From NCBI GenBank assembly GCA_033557465.1, contig CM066034.1:410480159-410544158 (forward strand): 64,000 bases of DNA. The letters run 5' to 3'. A program made the position numbers and the translations under genes. Each line of letters starts with the position of its first letter. Position 1 is the first letter of the stretch. Below are positions 48,001 to 58,859 of this stretch, piece by piece. The stretch comes from Ichthyophis bannanicus (lineage: Eukaryota > Chordata > Amphibia > Gymnophiona > Ichthyophiidae). The notes under the pieces are model-generated. The model was not told where the DNA came from. It saw nothing but the letters and a program-made list of their open reading frames with translations, and did not search any database.

Positions 48001-48305
48001 ATTGGCTGTCTGCATCTTAGTTTTAAGTTTTTGTTGAGATCTTTAAGTTCTTTACTTACTAAGGGTTGCTATGGATATTTATACCAATAAAACTGTACCT
48101 AATATGTTTAATATACCTTGTTCACCTGAAGCTTAATTAATCTCAGGTCCTTAGTGTATGACTGATTTGGGTAACGAGCTTCACCTGAGAGCACCTCCTG
48201 TCTTTTAAGATGTGTAAGTACCTATAAAGCTACGATTATCCCAGGGGTGGGTGGGTGTGGGGAGGGAGGGTGTGTGTACGAGTGAGACTGAGTTGGGTAG
48301 ACTAC
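48001..48305. other. Unassigned segment with G-rich tract
   Basis: About 300 bp between CR1 and ERV RT with no coding potential. 48252-48281 is a run of GGG blocks (GGGTGGGTGGGTGTGGGGAG) that could form a G-quadruplex. AATAAA occurs at 48087. It may be an inserted SINE, an LTR piece or ERV sequence too decayed to align. Confidence 0.4.
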
Positions 48306-48594
48306 TTTTAAATGGGGCCAAGTCTTTGTCTAGACATCAGGTAAAAATTGAGGGACTGTTAGTGAACCTCTGAGGTAATCTAGTCCACTGATAATGCTGT
48401 CCATTGTATTGAAATGCCAGCAATGGTCTACTATCGTGATGGACTGAGACCCCAAAATATGCATTTGTCATATCTAAAACAGTTCTATATTTCTTTAGTG
48501 GATTATGTTGCAACAAAGTAGCTGGGTTGGCCGTAAGGGGGAACTCTGCCTCTAAGACTGAATTGAGACCTCGCAGATCAACACTACCTGCCAC
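48306..48594 (-). pseudogene. pol: ERV reverse transcriptase N-half
   Basis: The minus strand shows VDLRGLNSVLEAEFPLTANP (compare RxVxDLRxLN), TVLDMTNAYFGVSVHHDSRP (catalytic Asp in LDM), LLAFQYNGQHYQWTRLPQRF and NSPSIFT. The following region towards YVDD is cut by the unassigned segment and the CR1. The Gly of LPQGF is Arg here. Confidence 0.82.
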
Positions 48595-48841
48595 TTACCA
48601 TTGGGTTTTTTTAACAGGAAACAGTGGTGTATTGAATTGAGAAGTGCTTGGTTCTATAATACCATTTTGTAGCAACATATCAATTTTGTCACATGTTCCT
48701 GCTACTGCTTCTGGCTGTAAGGGATATTGGGCTACTTTGGGGCCATGACAATTTTTCTTTAGCTTAATTTGAACATGTGATGCAGACCTTATTAGATCAA
48801 AAGGGTTTTCTGAGGTAGCCCAGACCTAGGAAGGGATTTCA

Positions 48842-49084
48842 TCAAAATCTGATTGACTCTGTCTGCAGAAGCAGAGTGGATGGTGTGCTGGTAAAGGTCA
48901 TCTGTACCTCCAAGGTGGATAACAGATCCCGTCCCATCAAATTAACTGGACAGTGTGGGGCATACAGCAGTGGTTTACAGGTATGTTGCCCCATTAACTC
49001 CACTTCAGTGGATACTGCCATTTTGGTAGTAATTGGGTTTCCATTAAACCCTGTAGTCACAGTGATTTGATGGGACGGTTTCAC
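48842..49084 (-). pseudogene. pro: ERV protease region
   Basis: The segment VTTGFNGNPITTKMAVSTEV and then CPVNLMGRDLLSTLEVQM matches the C-terminal half of retroviral proteases (NLxGRDLL helix). The active-site DTG part lies further upstream, in decayed sequence at 49090-49280. Polyprotein processing by family. Assignment rests mainly on NLMGRDLL and on its place between gag zinc knuckle and RT. Confidence 0.68.
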
Positions 49085-49289
49085 ACGGCTGGGGGTAGGG
49101 AGTTCAGTACTGATGTTGTGACTCTGGAATCCAACAATATCTGCCCTGTATACCCATTCAGATGGACTTCTATTATTGGCTCACGCTCATTGAGCATGGC
49201 CTGCATCACCATAGAGAATCATTGTGGTCCCTCTTGTGGAGGTTGCCACTGAGGAAACCTGCTCTGAGGACCTTGATAAGCATTGGGTG

Positions 49290-50849
49290 GCCCCTGTAAT
49301 CTTGCTGGTGCTTGGGCTGAGGGACTTCAGCATTCATGCTGAAGGTGCCCCCTCTTGCCACAGTTCCAGCAGCTAAGGATTCTTCTCTGGGGACGCTGTG
49401 TCTGGGGTGGTTCTCCCCGCCCCCTCTCCAATTATTCCTGTTATTTGGTCCTACTTGGTTCCAAGCCTGAGCATAGAATCCAAAATTCTCCCAGGGGTCT
49501 TCTTCCTCAATGTCATACTGCTCAAAGTCCCTAATAATTTCATTTTTCTGCTTTATAATGGCTCTAAGTTTTTATTTTTCTGCCTCATGCTTTTCTGTTT
49601 TATTTGAGCCTTCCCTTTTTCCTTCTTGTCTTTCTCTTTTTTTTTTTTTTTTTTGTCTTTAGCTTTATTATTATCAAGGTCCTCCTGCATTTCTTTCACT
49701 TGCAGTGCTATCAGTTTTGTCTGCAAATTTTTCATATCCTTTTCAGGTTTTGCCTGTTCTTCCTTGTCTAACCTACCAAATGATGAATATGAGACTGCTG
49801 CTTTGGCCAAGACTCATCTTCTAATCCCACAATCAGATCCAACTTTGACTGTATGACTTTGGGCATAGTATTACTCAAAGTTTGAAAAAATAGGGGCAAG
49901 AAACCTGGGTCCGAGTAGATCATACCCGTTTGGATCTCCCATAAGTCCTGAACTCGTCCAATGTATGTACCAATATCTTCTCCTATCTTAAAGTGCATTT
50001 TTAGCAATATTCCTAAGTTGTGGTTTTTTTTGTGTGGGATATAAATCTTGATGACCTCCCAAATCCTGGGTTTATATTGATTCAAATCAGACCCATCATA
50101 TTGTGTCTGGGCTACTGTCACCTGTGGTAAGTTGGCTCTAGCAAAAACTTGGTTGATTGCATGTGTCCCCAAAAGCTTCGCTAATAGCGCTTTAACATCT
50201 CCCAATCCAAACTATACCCTGCCGTAACACTCAAATTTTTGGATCCAAGGAGCACCACCTTACTGAAGGGTGGCAATGCATTTGCAATGTTATCCATATC
50301 TGTGCGGTTCCATGGAACATACTGAATGACCCCTCCCTGGGAATGTAAGAGGGATAAGCATAATTTTTCCTCTTATTTTTCCCAGGTTCTGAGCCTTGCC
50401 TTCATGTTTTTGAGATCTCAACAGGGATCTCCCTCCCCCCCCCCCAATGTATGCAGAACCTGACTGTATTGAGGTGTTCTGTATTGAGCGCTCCCTCAAA
50501 GAGCCATTGTAACATCTGTGGCTGATTTTCCAGTGTCCAGCCGTGGAGGTTATCACTCCATCGATTAACAAAATAACTACTCCCTTCTCCTTTTGCTACT
50601 ACCTCCTTAGGTGTAGGGACTTTAACCAAAGCCTTTTGACTCTTGGAGAGTGTGATTAATGAGGGCTTCCTGACATGGTATGTCGAATCCTCATTTTCCT
50701 GGTCATGCTTTTGTGTGGCGCTAATCCCATCTAGGGTTTTAGTATCTCGGGAAAATCTTTGCAATGTTTTCTTTTATCCGTGGTTATTTTCAATGCTTCC
50801 CACTCATTTGTAGACTTTTTCCCCCTGTTCTTCCTTGTATTTCCCAAAC
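49290..50849 (-). pseudogene. gag: ERV gag (matrix to nucleocapsid, frameshifted)
   Basis: From the right: an N-terminal region at 50849-50402 in two frames (NTRKNRGKKSTNEWEALKI; WTLENQPQMLQWLFEGALNT). A capsid-like region follows at 50205-49768 (LGILLKMHFKIGEDIGTYIG, RVQDLWEIQTG, LFFQTLSNTMPKVIQSKLDL). Next is a Lys/Glu-rich segment with a poly-A/T run (49635-49655), and finally a CCHC zinc knuckle, CWNCGKRGHLQHEC, near 49340-49380. The 5' end is cut at 50849/50850 by a CR1 3' terminus, so the start and 5' leader are not seen here. Confidence 0.75.
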
Positions 50850-51090
50850 TAAGAACATAAGATATGCCATAATGGGTCAGACCAAGGTCCATTAAGCCCA
50901 GTATCCTGTTTCCAGCAGTGGCCAATCTAGGTCACAACTATCTAGCAGTTTCTCTAAAAGACACAGGTTCCACAGTGCTTGTATTGGTGCAAGCAGTGTA
51001 TATCCTGGGTCCCCTTTAATAATGGTTTATGGACCTTTCCTCCAGGAACTTCTCCAAACCTTTTTTAAACCCGGCTATACTAACAGCTTT
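50850..51090 (-). mobile_element. CR1-clade LINE, family 1, copy 2: 3' end piece
   Basis: Close relative of the copy-1 3' UTR at 46512-46750 (TCAGACCAAGGTCCATTAAG, AGTATCCTGTTTCC). It is interrupted at 51090 by DIRS F; the rest continues at 55401. Confidence 0.88.
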
Positions 51091-51275
51091 TTCTCCAGGA
51101 ACAAGCAGGAATTCAGTCCTCACATATACGTCCTCACACATACGTCACAGTCCTCACACATACATCTGCACCGACGGAGCCCTCACGGAAGCATCCCTCC
51201 AACTTTCAAAAATGCCTTTGGGAGATGCCACCTTGCATGCATGGTCCCCTTCCCACCCAAGGGTGTCATCTTGCT
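51091..51275 (+). repeat. Left inverted terminal repeat of DIRS F with local expansion
   Basis: TTCTCCAGGAACAAGCAGG, then TCAGTCCTCACATATACGTC. The block TCCTCACAYATACRTC is repeated three times (51117-51166). It is the inverse of 55215-55375 outside the expansion. Confidence 0.85.
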
Positions 51276-51533
51276 CCTTTTTTCTTCAGAGCTCTTCAGA
51301 CGTTGCCTGCTTGTCCCCGAAAAAGTTGATATTTTTTGTTCTTCGAGTTTCTAACTGTCTCCGGTATTGCACTGGTACTCTTCCCACATACCGACCTCAG
51401 TGCCTTGGCATCGGGCTTGATTTATTTTTCTGGTCTTTTTGTTATTTTCTTTTTCTGGCACCTTCGTGCCCTTTTTTCTCCTGCTGGCAGCCTAGAGAGT
51501 CTTCGACCTCACAGGGGCACTTTTTTCTGCCAT

Positions 51534-53341
51534 GGCTACCAGTGGTTTTAAGAAGTGTGATCGGTACTCTAAGATCATTTCTTTAACAGACACGCGGGTC
51601 GGCCTGCCGTCTCTGCAGGAGGATGTCTAACAAGGCCCTCAAGAGCTGCCAGCAGCAGCACGATAAGTTCTTCCCTGAATCCCCATTGTCTTTGAAAGCC
51701 AGGGCCTCTTCTGAGGCCCCGACATTTCGGGCGGAACGAACCCGAGCCTTGTTGTGGGTCCTTGGAAAGGGGGTCTCCCTCGAGGGAACCAAGAAAGAAG
51801 AAGAAAGCCTCAAAGGCGGCGTCCATGGATGGTACCGACAGGCCATGAGCTCCCGGGCCCACAGCCCGAGACGCTCGTCCAAGGCGTTGGAGAAGGAGCG
51901 ACCTGCGAAGGATCCCTGGAAGGATCCAGCCACGGACCAGCCTCTGTCCCCAGACACCATCCTCGTCGAGGATTCCCCTTTGGGGGAGCCAGCATCAGGC
52001 CCAAAGGCTGTGGAGCCTTCTGGTCTGGAGTCCAGAATGGCGGTCCTGGAGCACAGTTTGTCTGCCATCATGGACCAGCAGCAGGTGCTGTTGTCCGGCA
52101 TGACCGGTTCATCTGGCCTGACCACCGAGCCATCAATGTCCAAGATGTCCCCGGAGGCTTAGCCGATCCTCAAGGTCCTTCGGCTTTCAGTCGATCCTCG
52201 GGAGAGGTAGCGTTTTGAGTCCCTCTCGATGGGACTGTGGTCCTCCCCGGCAAGTTTACTGGGTGCCCGACCGTAGAGCATTGAGCCCCTTGAAGCCCGC
52301 CTATGAGTCCTCTACGGACTACTCCGAATGGGAGACGGAGGATGACGAGTCCCCCAATACCCGTCAACACTGCGACGTCCCTTCAGATTCCCCCATCTCG
52401 GAACCTCGGCGGCGGTCCCCACCTGAGAACAGGGGCTTCTTGGACTTTGTCAAGGACATGTCCAAGGTCCTGGCATTCCCGACCGAGTCAGAGGAGGACC
52501 CTCGGGCGGATGAGTTAGAGATCCTCCAGTACGAGGCCCCTCCGTGGGAATTGCTCGCAGTACCCATCCTTCCCATCCTGGAACGGCTCATGCTCCGCAT
52601 GTGGGAGACACCGGCCTCTGTGCCGGAGGTGAGCAGACAGTTCAACTCGATGTATCTGGTCTGCTGGAGCCCAGACTTCCAGAAGTCGGAACTGCCACAT
52701 AACTCCATGGTGGTGGAGTAGGCCATGCGTCGGCTGAAGAGCCAGTAGACGCACTCCTCGGTGCCCCCTGGCAGCAAGGCAAGCACCTTGGATGCCCTCG
52801 GCAGAAAGCGCTACCAGGGCTTGATGCTCCTCTGCCGCATCCAGGCCTACCCAGCTATACTTGGGCATGTACTTGAGAGACCTGGCGAAGGAGCTCGCCG
52901 GATTATCGGCTGGTCTCTCCGAGGAACCTTTGCCACGATTCAGAAGCCTGGCCAAGGCCGTCCGTGAGTACTCCAAATTCATGTCTCAAGTGACCAATGA
53001 GGGGTTCGATTCGGCAGCCCAGATAGCTGCGGCGGGAGTCTGTGCACGCCGCCAAGCTTGGTTTGTCGTCCGACCTCGAGCAGTGGGTTCAGGATAAGTT
53101 GGTCAATGTCTTATGCCAAGGAGAGAACCTCTTTGGCAAACCCATGACTGACAAGGCTGCTGAGCTGGAAACAGAGTTCATGACAAATAGTAGGCTATCT
53201 AAGAAGGCCACTGCCCCTCCCCGACAGAAAGGCTCGGGTAAAAAGCCCTTTTACCCAAAGAAGGGCGCTGCTTACCAAAACTACCTCAGGCCTCCCCGGC
53301 TCCCCAACAGGATCAGCAGGCCATGGGCATGGCCCGCGTAA
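51534..53341 (+). pseudogene. DIRS gag-like ORF1, copy F
   Basis: ATG at 51534 (ATSGFKKCDRYSKIISLTDT); the second Cys of the first CxxC is Tyr and the rest of the Cys/His cluster is lost by a frameshift. The charged linker follows at 51623-52162 (SNKALKSCQQQHDKFFPES), then 52215-52721 (DYSEWETEDDESP, RADELEILQYEAPPWE, LMLRMWETPASVPE, ELPHNSMVVE then TAG). Further pieces lie at 52861 (MGMYLRDLAKELAGLSAGLS) and 53042-53341 with the basic tail (RQKGSGKKPFYPKKGA). Structural protein role by position. Confidence 0.75.
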
Positions 53342-54965
53342 GCAGAAGGCTCCAAAACCCCAGGCCCCTGCCCCAGCTCAGCCAGGAGGGAGCTTTTGAC
53401 TCCTTGAGCATAGCCTCCCTTCAAGGAGATGAGCAGCCCACAGGGGGACATCTGGCCCTCTATGGCCAGAAGTAGGTTGCCATCACCACCGACTCCTGGG
53501 CACTAAATGTAGTCAGGGAAGGTTATCTCCTCCACCTGGCTCAGACACCTCCCCCTTATTTCCCAGGAGAGCCCCTCAGGTATTCCCTCCACCAGGACCT
53601 TCATCTGAAGGAGTTGGCAAGTCTTCTCGAGGACAAAGCGGTGGAACCGGTGCCCCACCATCTCATAGGCAAGGGGTTATACTCCAGATACTGTCTTGTG
53701 CCGAAGAGGACAGGGGCCTAAGGCCCATCCTCGACCTGTGCAACCTCAACAAATTCCTGGTGAGGGAAAAGTTCAAGATGCTCTCTCTTGGAACATTGCT
53801 GCCATATCTCCAGCTATGCTTCTTAGACCTCAAGGATGCTTATACTCACATCCTCATCCACCCCAACCACAGGCAATACCTATGGTTCTTAGTAGGGGGG
53901 CAGGCACTTTCAATTCAGGGTACTCCCCATCGGCCTGGCCTCTGCCCCAAGGGTCTTCACAAAATGCCTGGCAGTCGTGGCTACCTTCCTCCGGCTGCAG
54001 GGGGTCTTCGTTTTTCCCTACTTGGACGACTGGCTCATAAAGGGATGCACAGCCTCAGAGGTGCAGCCGGCCACCGCCCACACCATCCTTGTTCTGCAAC
54101 ACTTGGCCTTTGTCATAAACTACCCCACGTCTCACCTCCTCCCAACACAGTGCATGGAGTTCATCGGAGCAAAGCTCAACACTCTCTGAAGGCCTTCTTG
54201 CCCAGCGACCAAGCCGATCATCTCAGGTCTCTAGCTCGGGATGTGTAGCAGCACCGTCCCTTGGTGCTCATCTGGCTTCTTCTGCGCCTTCTTGGGCACA
54301 TAGCCTCCATGGTCCACCTCACACCAGACGCTCGCCTCCACATGAGGACAGCGCAGTAGTGTCTCCGGGACCAGTGGTCTCAGGCCACCGGCCGCCTCCA
54401 AGACAGTTTCAGTGACCTGCCAGTTGGTGGACTCCCTGGTCTGGTGGCAATCACCCCAACATCTCAAAGCGGGCATGCCCTTTCAGGCTCCAAGCCACTC
54501 GAGGATCCTCACCACGGATGCCTCTCTGCTTGGCTGGGGAGCCCACTGTTGAGATCTCCGCACTCAGGAGAACTGGTCACCAGACGAGAGCACCCAGCAG
54601 ATCAACCTCCTGGAGCTCTGAGCCATACATCTAGCACTAAAGGTTTTCTGTCACCGCCTGCGTCATCAACAGGTGCTGGTCCAGATGGACACCCAGATGG
54701 TGGTGATCTACGTGAACAAACAGGGGAGCATGGGGTCTAGTACCCTTTGTCAGGAGGCACTACTCCTTAGCTCGTACGCAATCCAAAAAGGTATCCTCCT
54801 GCACGCAGTGTACCTGCCAGGCCAGGACAACCGGCTGGCTGACAGACTCAGCAGAATTCGCCAGCCACACAAGTGGCAGCTGGACCCCAGGGTAGCCAGT
54901 CTACTTTTCCAGCTCTGGGGGGAACCCGTGATGGACCTGTTCGCCAGTCCAGACAACTTTCAGTT
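53342..54965 (+). pseudogene. DIRS reverse transcriptase / RNase H, copy F (several indels)
   Basis: RT starts near GKGLYSRYCLVPKRTG (53670) with a one-base loss in the GG of the fingers motif. LSLGTLLPYLQ is followed by a deletion of the QGDW codons. The catalytic VFPYLDDWLIKG is intact at about 54012-54047. RNase H shows ILTTDASLLGWGAHC (54507) with TGA right after it. The third acidic site reads QMDTQMVVIYVNKQG. It ends at MDLFASPDNFQL, where sequence jumps at about 54965 to the region that normally follows the recombinase. Confidence 0.83.
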
Positions 54966-55049
54966 AATTGCTCCTGCTTGCGGCTCCCCTTGCGGGAGCC
55001 CTGATTTTGCTATGGGCTTTCGGTAGCCTGTAGCTGGGGAGTCCCATAT
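54960..55049 (+). other. Deletion junction: recombinase region missing in DIRS F
   Basis: RNase H-side CTTTCAGTT is joined to AATTGCT.CTGCTTG.GGCTCC, which in copy G lies after the recombinase stop (63508-63530). By comparison with G about 1.46 kb is absent. Short similarity (TTGC, CTGCTTC/CTGCTTG) at both breakpoints suggests a microhomology-type or template-switch deletion. Confidence 0.8.
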
Positions 55050-55141
55050 GTCAGGACTGACTTTCCTGCGTGTTCCCGGAGAAAGTATAGTTATTCACCT
55101 GTAACAGGTGTTCTCCAGGGACAGCAGGAATCAGTACTCAA
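55050..55141 (+). repeat. Internal complementary region of DIRS F
   Basis: GTCAGGACTGACTTTCCTGC at the left, GGAATCAGTACTCA at the right, centre CCCGGAGAAAGTATAGTTAT then CACCTGTAACAGGTG. Confidence 0.85.
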
Positions 55142-55214
55142 AACCCTCACTCTTCCCCTTGGAGTTGCTCCTGTACCATCTTTTATTTTTGCCATCTTTA
55201 GCTATGTCATCTGA

Positions 55215-55400
55215 CTGAGCAAGTTGGCACCCTTGGTTGGGAAAGGGACCATGCCTGCATGGTGGCATTTCCCAAAGACCTTTTTTGAAAGCTGGGGGGA
55301 TGCTTCCGCGAGGGCTCCGTCGGTGCCGACGTCACCCATATGTGAGGACTGATTCCTGCTATCCCCGGTGAACACCTGTTGTAGGTGAGTAACTACGCTT
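55215..55400 (+). repeat. Right inverted terminal repeat of DIRS F
   Basis: Inverse of the left repeat, then TTGTAGGTGAGTAACTACGC and TT. Confidence 0.85.
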
Positions 55401-57600
55401 ACTACATCCTCTGGTAACGAATTCCAGAGTTTGATTACGCGTTGAGTGAAAAAATATTTTCTCTTATTAGTCTTAAATAGGTTACCCTGTAGCTTCATTG
55501 CATGTCTCCTAGTCTTTCTATATTTTGATGTTTACCCGTCCACTCCATTCAGTAATTTATAGACCTCTTATCATATCTCCCCTCAGCCATCTCTTTTCCA
55601 GGTTGAAGAACCCTAACCTTTTAGCCCCTCTTCATAAGAGGTAACCTTCCATCACCTTTACCATTTTGGTGGCTCTTTTCTGTACCTTTTCTAATAACGC
55701 TATATCCTTTTTAAGATACGGTGACCTGAATTGCACACAATATTAAAAGTGCAGTCGCAGCATGGAACGATACAGAGGCATTATAATATCCTTTGTTTTC
55801 TTCTCCATTCCTTTCCTTATGATACCTAGCAATTCTGTTTGTTCTCTTGCCACTGCTGCAGACTGGGCGGAGGGTATCAACATGTTATCCACAATGACAT
55901 CTAAATTCCTGGATGGTAGTTACTAATGTGGAACCTTTCATCATGTAACCATAGTTTGGGTTGTTCTTTCCTATGTGCATAACTTTGCACTTGTCCACAT
56001 TAAATTTCATCTGCCATTTGGATGCCTAGTCTTCCAATTTATCAAGGTCCTCTTGCAATTTTTCACAATCCTCATGGGTTTTAACAACTTTGAATAATTT
56101 TGTGTCATCTGCATATTTGATTACCTCACTCGTTATTCCCATTTCCAGGTCATTTATGAATATGTTAAAAAGCAGTGGACCCAGCATAGATCCCTGGGTA
56201 CTCCACTATTTGCCTTTTTCCACTGGAAAAATTGGCTATTTAGTCCTACCCTCTGCTTTGTATCTTTTAACCATTTCCTTATCCACAATAGTACACTGCC
56301 TGCTATCCCATGACTTTTTAATTTTGCCAAAAGTCTCTGATGAGGGACCTTGTTAAAGGCTTTCTGAAAATCCAGATACACTATATCAACTGACTCACTT
56401 TTGTCTACCTGTTTATAAACACCTTCAAAAAAATCATAACAGATTAGTAAGACGAGACCTTCCTTGGCTCTCTCCCATTAAGTCATAACTATCTACATGT
56501 TCAGTAATTTTGTTCTTTAGGATGGTTTCTACCAATTTCCCAGTACTGACGTCAGGCTCCCCATTCTGTAGTTTCCTGAATCACCCCTGGAACCCTTTTT
56601 AAAAATTGGCGTTACATTGGCCACCCTCCAATCTTCAAGTATTACAGATGATTTTAAAGATAGTTCACAGATTAGTAATAGTAGGTCTCCAATCTCATAT
56701 TTCAGTTCTTTCAACACCCTTGGATGTATACCATCTGGTCCAGGTGATTTGCTACTGTTAAGTTTTTCAAATAATTTTCATACATCTTCCTGGTGTATCG
56801 ATATTTCTTTCAATTCTTCTGCAGCATCACCTCTAAATACCATTTCAGTCATGGGTAACATCCCTACATCTTCCTCAGTAAAGACCAAAGCAAAGAATTC
56901 ATTCAGTTTCTTCGCTATGGCTTTGTCCCCTCTTAGTGCCCCTTGTACCCCTGTATAATCTAATGGTCCAACTGACTCTCTCACAGATTTTTTTTGCTAC
57001 GAATGTACTTGAAAAAGTCTTTATTATACGTTTTTGCTTCCACAGCAAGTTTCTTCTCAAATTCTCTCTTTGCCTGCCTTATCATTGCCTTGCATTTAAC
57101 TTGCCAGTGCTTATGTTGTTTCCAGGTTTTGTCATTTGGCTCCTTTTTCCATTTCCTGAAAGATGCTTTGCCGTTCTGACCTCACCTTCCTCTTTTCTTA
57201 AAGCGTGGAATACAGCTGGTCTGGGCTTCCAAGATAGTATTTTTAAACAACACACAAGCTTGACGTAAGTCTTTAACCATTGCAACTGCTCCTTTTAGTT
57301 TTTTCTTAACTATTTTCCTTGCTTTATCATAGTCTCCCTTTTTAAAGTTAAAAGGTAGTACTGTGGATTTCCTTACCATCCCTCCTCCATTAATTAAATC
57401 AAACGCGATCATGCTATGATCACTATTGCCAAGTGGCCCCAACACTCTTACCTCTTGCACCAGATCTGGTGTTCCACTAAGACAAGGACCAGAATGGCTT
57501 CCCCTCTGGTCTGTTCATGAACCAGCTGCTCCAAGAAGCAGTGATTTATTTCATCTAGAAACCTTATCTCCCTAGCATGTCATGCCGTGACACTCACCCA
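55401..57600 (-). pseudogene. CR1-clade LINE, family 1, copy 2: coding part (decayed)
   Basis: Continues the LINE cut by DIRS F. On the minus strand from the right: end of the AP endonuclease (VRVLGPLGNSDHSMIAFDLI, 57460 leftwards), the linker, FALVFTEEDVGMLPMTEM, NWRxANVTPIFKKGSRGD near 56600, VYLDFQKAFNKVPHQRLL and WIRKWLKDTKQRVGL at 56381-56154, then decayed finger/thumb and C-terminal parts to 55401 (IMKLQGNLFKTNKRKYFFTQ at 55498). Frameshifts are frequent, so this copy is older than copy 1. The endonuclease-side end near 57600 meets the 3' terminus of a family-2 CR1. Confidence 0.85.
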
Positions 57601-58844
57601 GTTGATATAGAAACATAGAAATATGACGACAGAAAAAGACCACATGGCCTATCTAGTCTGTCCTTCCATAACAACTACAACAGTCCCCTTTTTACCTTTG
57701 GAGATCCTCTGTGTTTGTCCCATGCTTTTTTGAATTCAGTTACTGTCCTCATCTCTACCACCTCCACTGGGAGACTATTCCACGGATCCACTACTCTTTC
57801 CGTAAAGAAATATTTCCGCATATCACTCCTGAATCTATCTCCCTTCACCCTCATCCCATGTCCCCTCGTAGCAGAACTTGCTTTCAATTGAAAGAGGCTC
57901 TCTCCCTGAACATTTATGCCATGGAGGTATTTAAACATCTCAATCATATCACCTCTATCCCGCCTTTCCTCTAAGGTGTACATATTAAGATCCTTTAGTC
58001 TGTCCTCATATGCTTTATATGAAGACCACTAATCATTTTAGTAGCCATCCTCTGCACCGACTCCATCCTGTTCACATCCTTTTGAAGGTGCGGTCTCCAG
58101 AATTGCACACTATACTCCAAATGAGGTCGCACCAAAGACTTATACAGAGGCATTATCACCTCCTTTTTTCTGCTAGCCATTCCTCTCCGTATGCACCCAA
58201 GCATCCTTCTAGCTTTTGCCGTTGCCTTTTCTATCTGTTTAGCTACTTTAAGATCATCAGACACAACCACGCCTAGGTCCCGCTCTTCTTTAGTGGACAA
58301 AAGTACTTCACCCTCTATACTATATTGCTCTGTTGGATTGCTGCAGCCCAAAATGCATGACCTTACATTTTTTTAACACTAAATCCCAGCTGCCAAATAC
58401 TAGACCATTCTTCAAGCTTAGCTAGATCCCTCCTCATGTTATCTACCCCTTCCTGGGTGTCTACTCTATTGCAGATTTTGGTATCATCCGCAAAGAGGCA
58501 AACCTTACCCTACAGCCCTTCCGCTATATCACTAACAAAGATGTTGAAAAGAATCGGACCAAGGACAGATCCCTGGGGAACACCACTGATAACATCCTTC
58601 TCCTCAGAGTGAGCTCCATTTACTTGTACTCTTTGTCGCCTCCCACCCAACCAATTTCTAACCCAAGCAGTAACTTTAGGGTCCATCCCTAGGGTGCTCA
58701 GTTTGTTTATAAGTCGCCTGTGAGGAACAGTGTCAAAGGCTTTACTGAAATCTAAATACACCACATCTAGGGCTCTCCCTCGGTCCAATTCCCTGGTCAC
58801 CCAGTCAAAGAAATCAATCAGATTTGTCTGACAAATTTGTCTGA
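57601..58844 (-). mobile_element. CR1-clade LINE, family 2, copy 2 (5' truncated)
   Basis: The minus-strand 3' terminus at 57601 reads ...GACGTCATATTTCTATGTTTCTA-like (CATATTTCTATGTTTCTA). It extends back through the C-terminal region and RT to about 58844, where it meets DIRS G gag across a short duplicated junction. It has the FADD region that is missing in the copy inside DIRS E. Confidence 0.85.
57675..58844 (-). pseudogene. CR1 reverse transcriptase, family 2 copy 2
   Basis: From the right: [58 protein letters not shown] and [17 protein letters not shown], ending at TAG (58510-58512), the same place as in the copy inside DIRS E. Just beyond it the original frame reads GKVCLFADDTKIC, the catalytic block. 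After a frameshift, 58351-57995 has LLSTKEERDLGVVVSDDLK, IMPLYKSLVRPHLEYSVQFW and ESVQRMATKMI. 57983-57675 has the terminal LEERRDRGDMIEMFKYLHGI and YFFTERVVDPWNSLPVEVV. Both family-2 copies therefore share a stop immediately before FADD. Confidence 0.87.
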
Positions 58845-58859
58845 GAAATCAATCTGATT

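Larger units (their letters stand above)
30716..50849 (-). mobile_element. Endogenous retrovirus, minus strand, split by LINEs and DIRS E
   Basis: Collinear retroviral segments appear right to left: gag (50849 to 49290), protease (about 49084-48842), RT N-half (48594-48306), RT C-half and connection (46511-45897), RNase H (37283-36826), integrase (34029-32963) and env (32497-30995). The gaps are filled by a CR1 (46512-~48000), DIRS E (37284-45896) and an L2 (34030-36825). Every gene is frameshifted or interrupted, so it is not functional. No LTR could be recognised: the 5' side is cut by a CR1 at 50850, the 3' side by DIRS D near 30716. The integrase and Env transmembrane motifs suggest a class I (gamma/epsilon-like) retrovirus. 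Confidence 0.85.
51091..55400 (+). mobile_element. DIRS-group retrotransposon, copy F (recombinase deleted)
   Basis: Left end TTCTCCAGGAACAAGC at 51091, right end GAGTAACTACGCTT at 55400, inserted within a minus-strand CR1. The flanks rejoin perfectly (TAACAGCTTT ... ACTACATCC versus the uninterrupted relative AACAACCTTTACTACATCC in copy 1). Gag and RT/RNase H are broken by indels and stops. The whole recombinase region is missing, so this copy could move only with another copy's recombinase. Confidence 0.92.

Noticed and set aside
57711..57974. Plus-strand 87-codon frame
   Set aside because: Antisense of the CR1 C-terminal region (RRDRGDMIEMFKYL on the minus strand).
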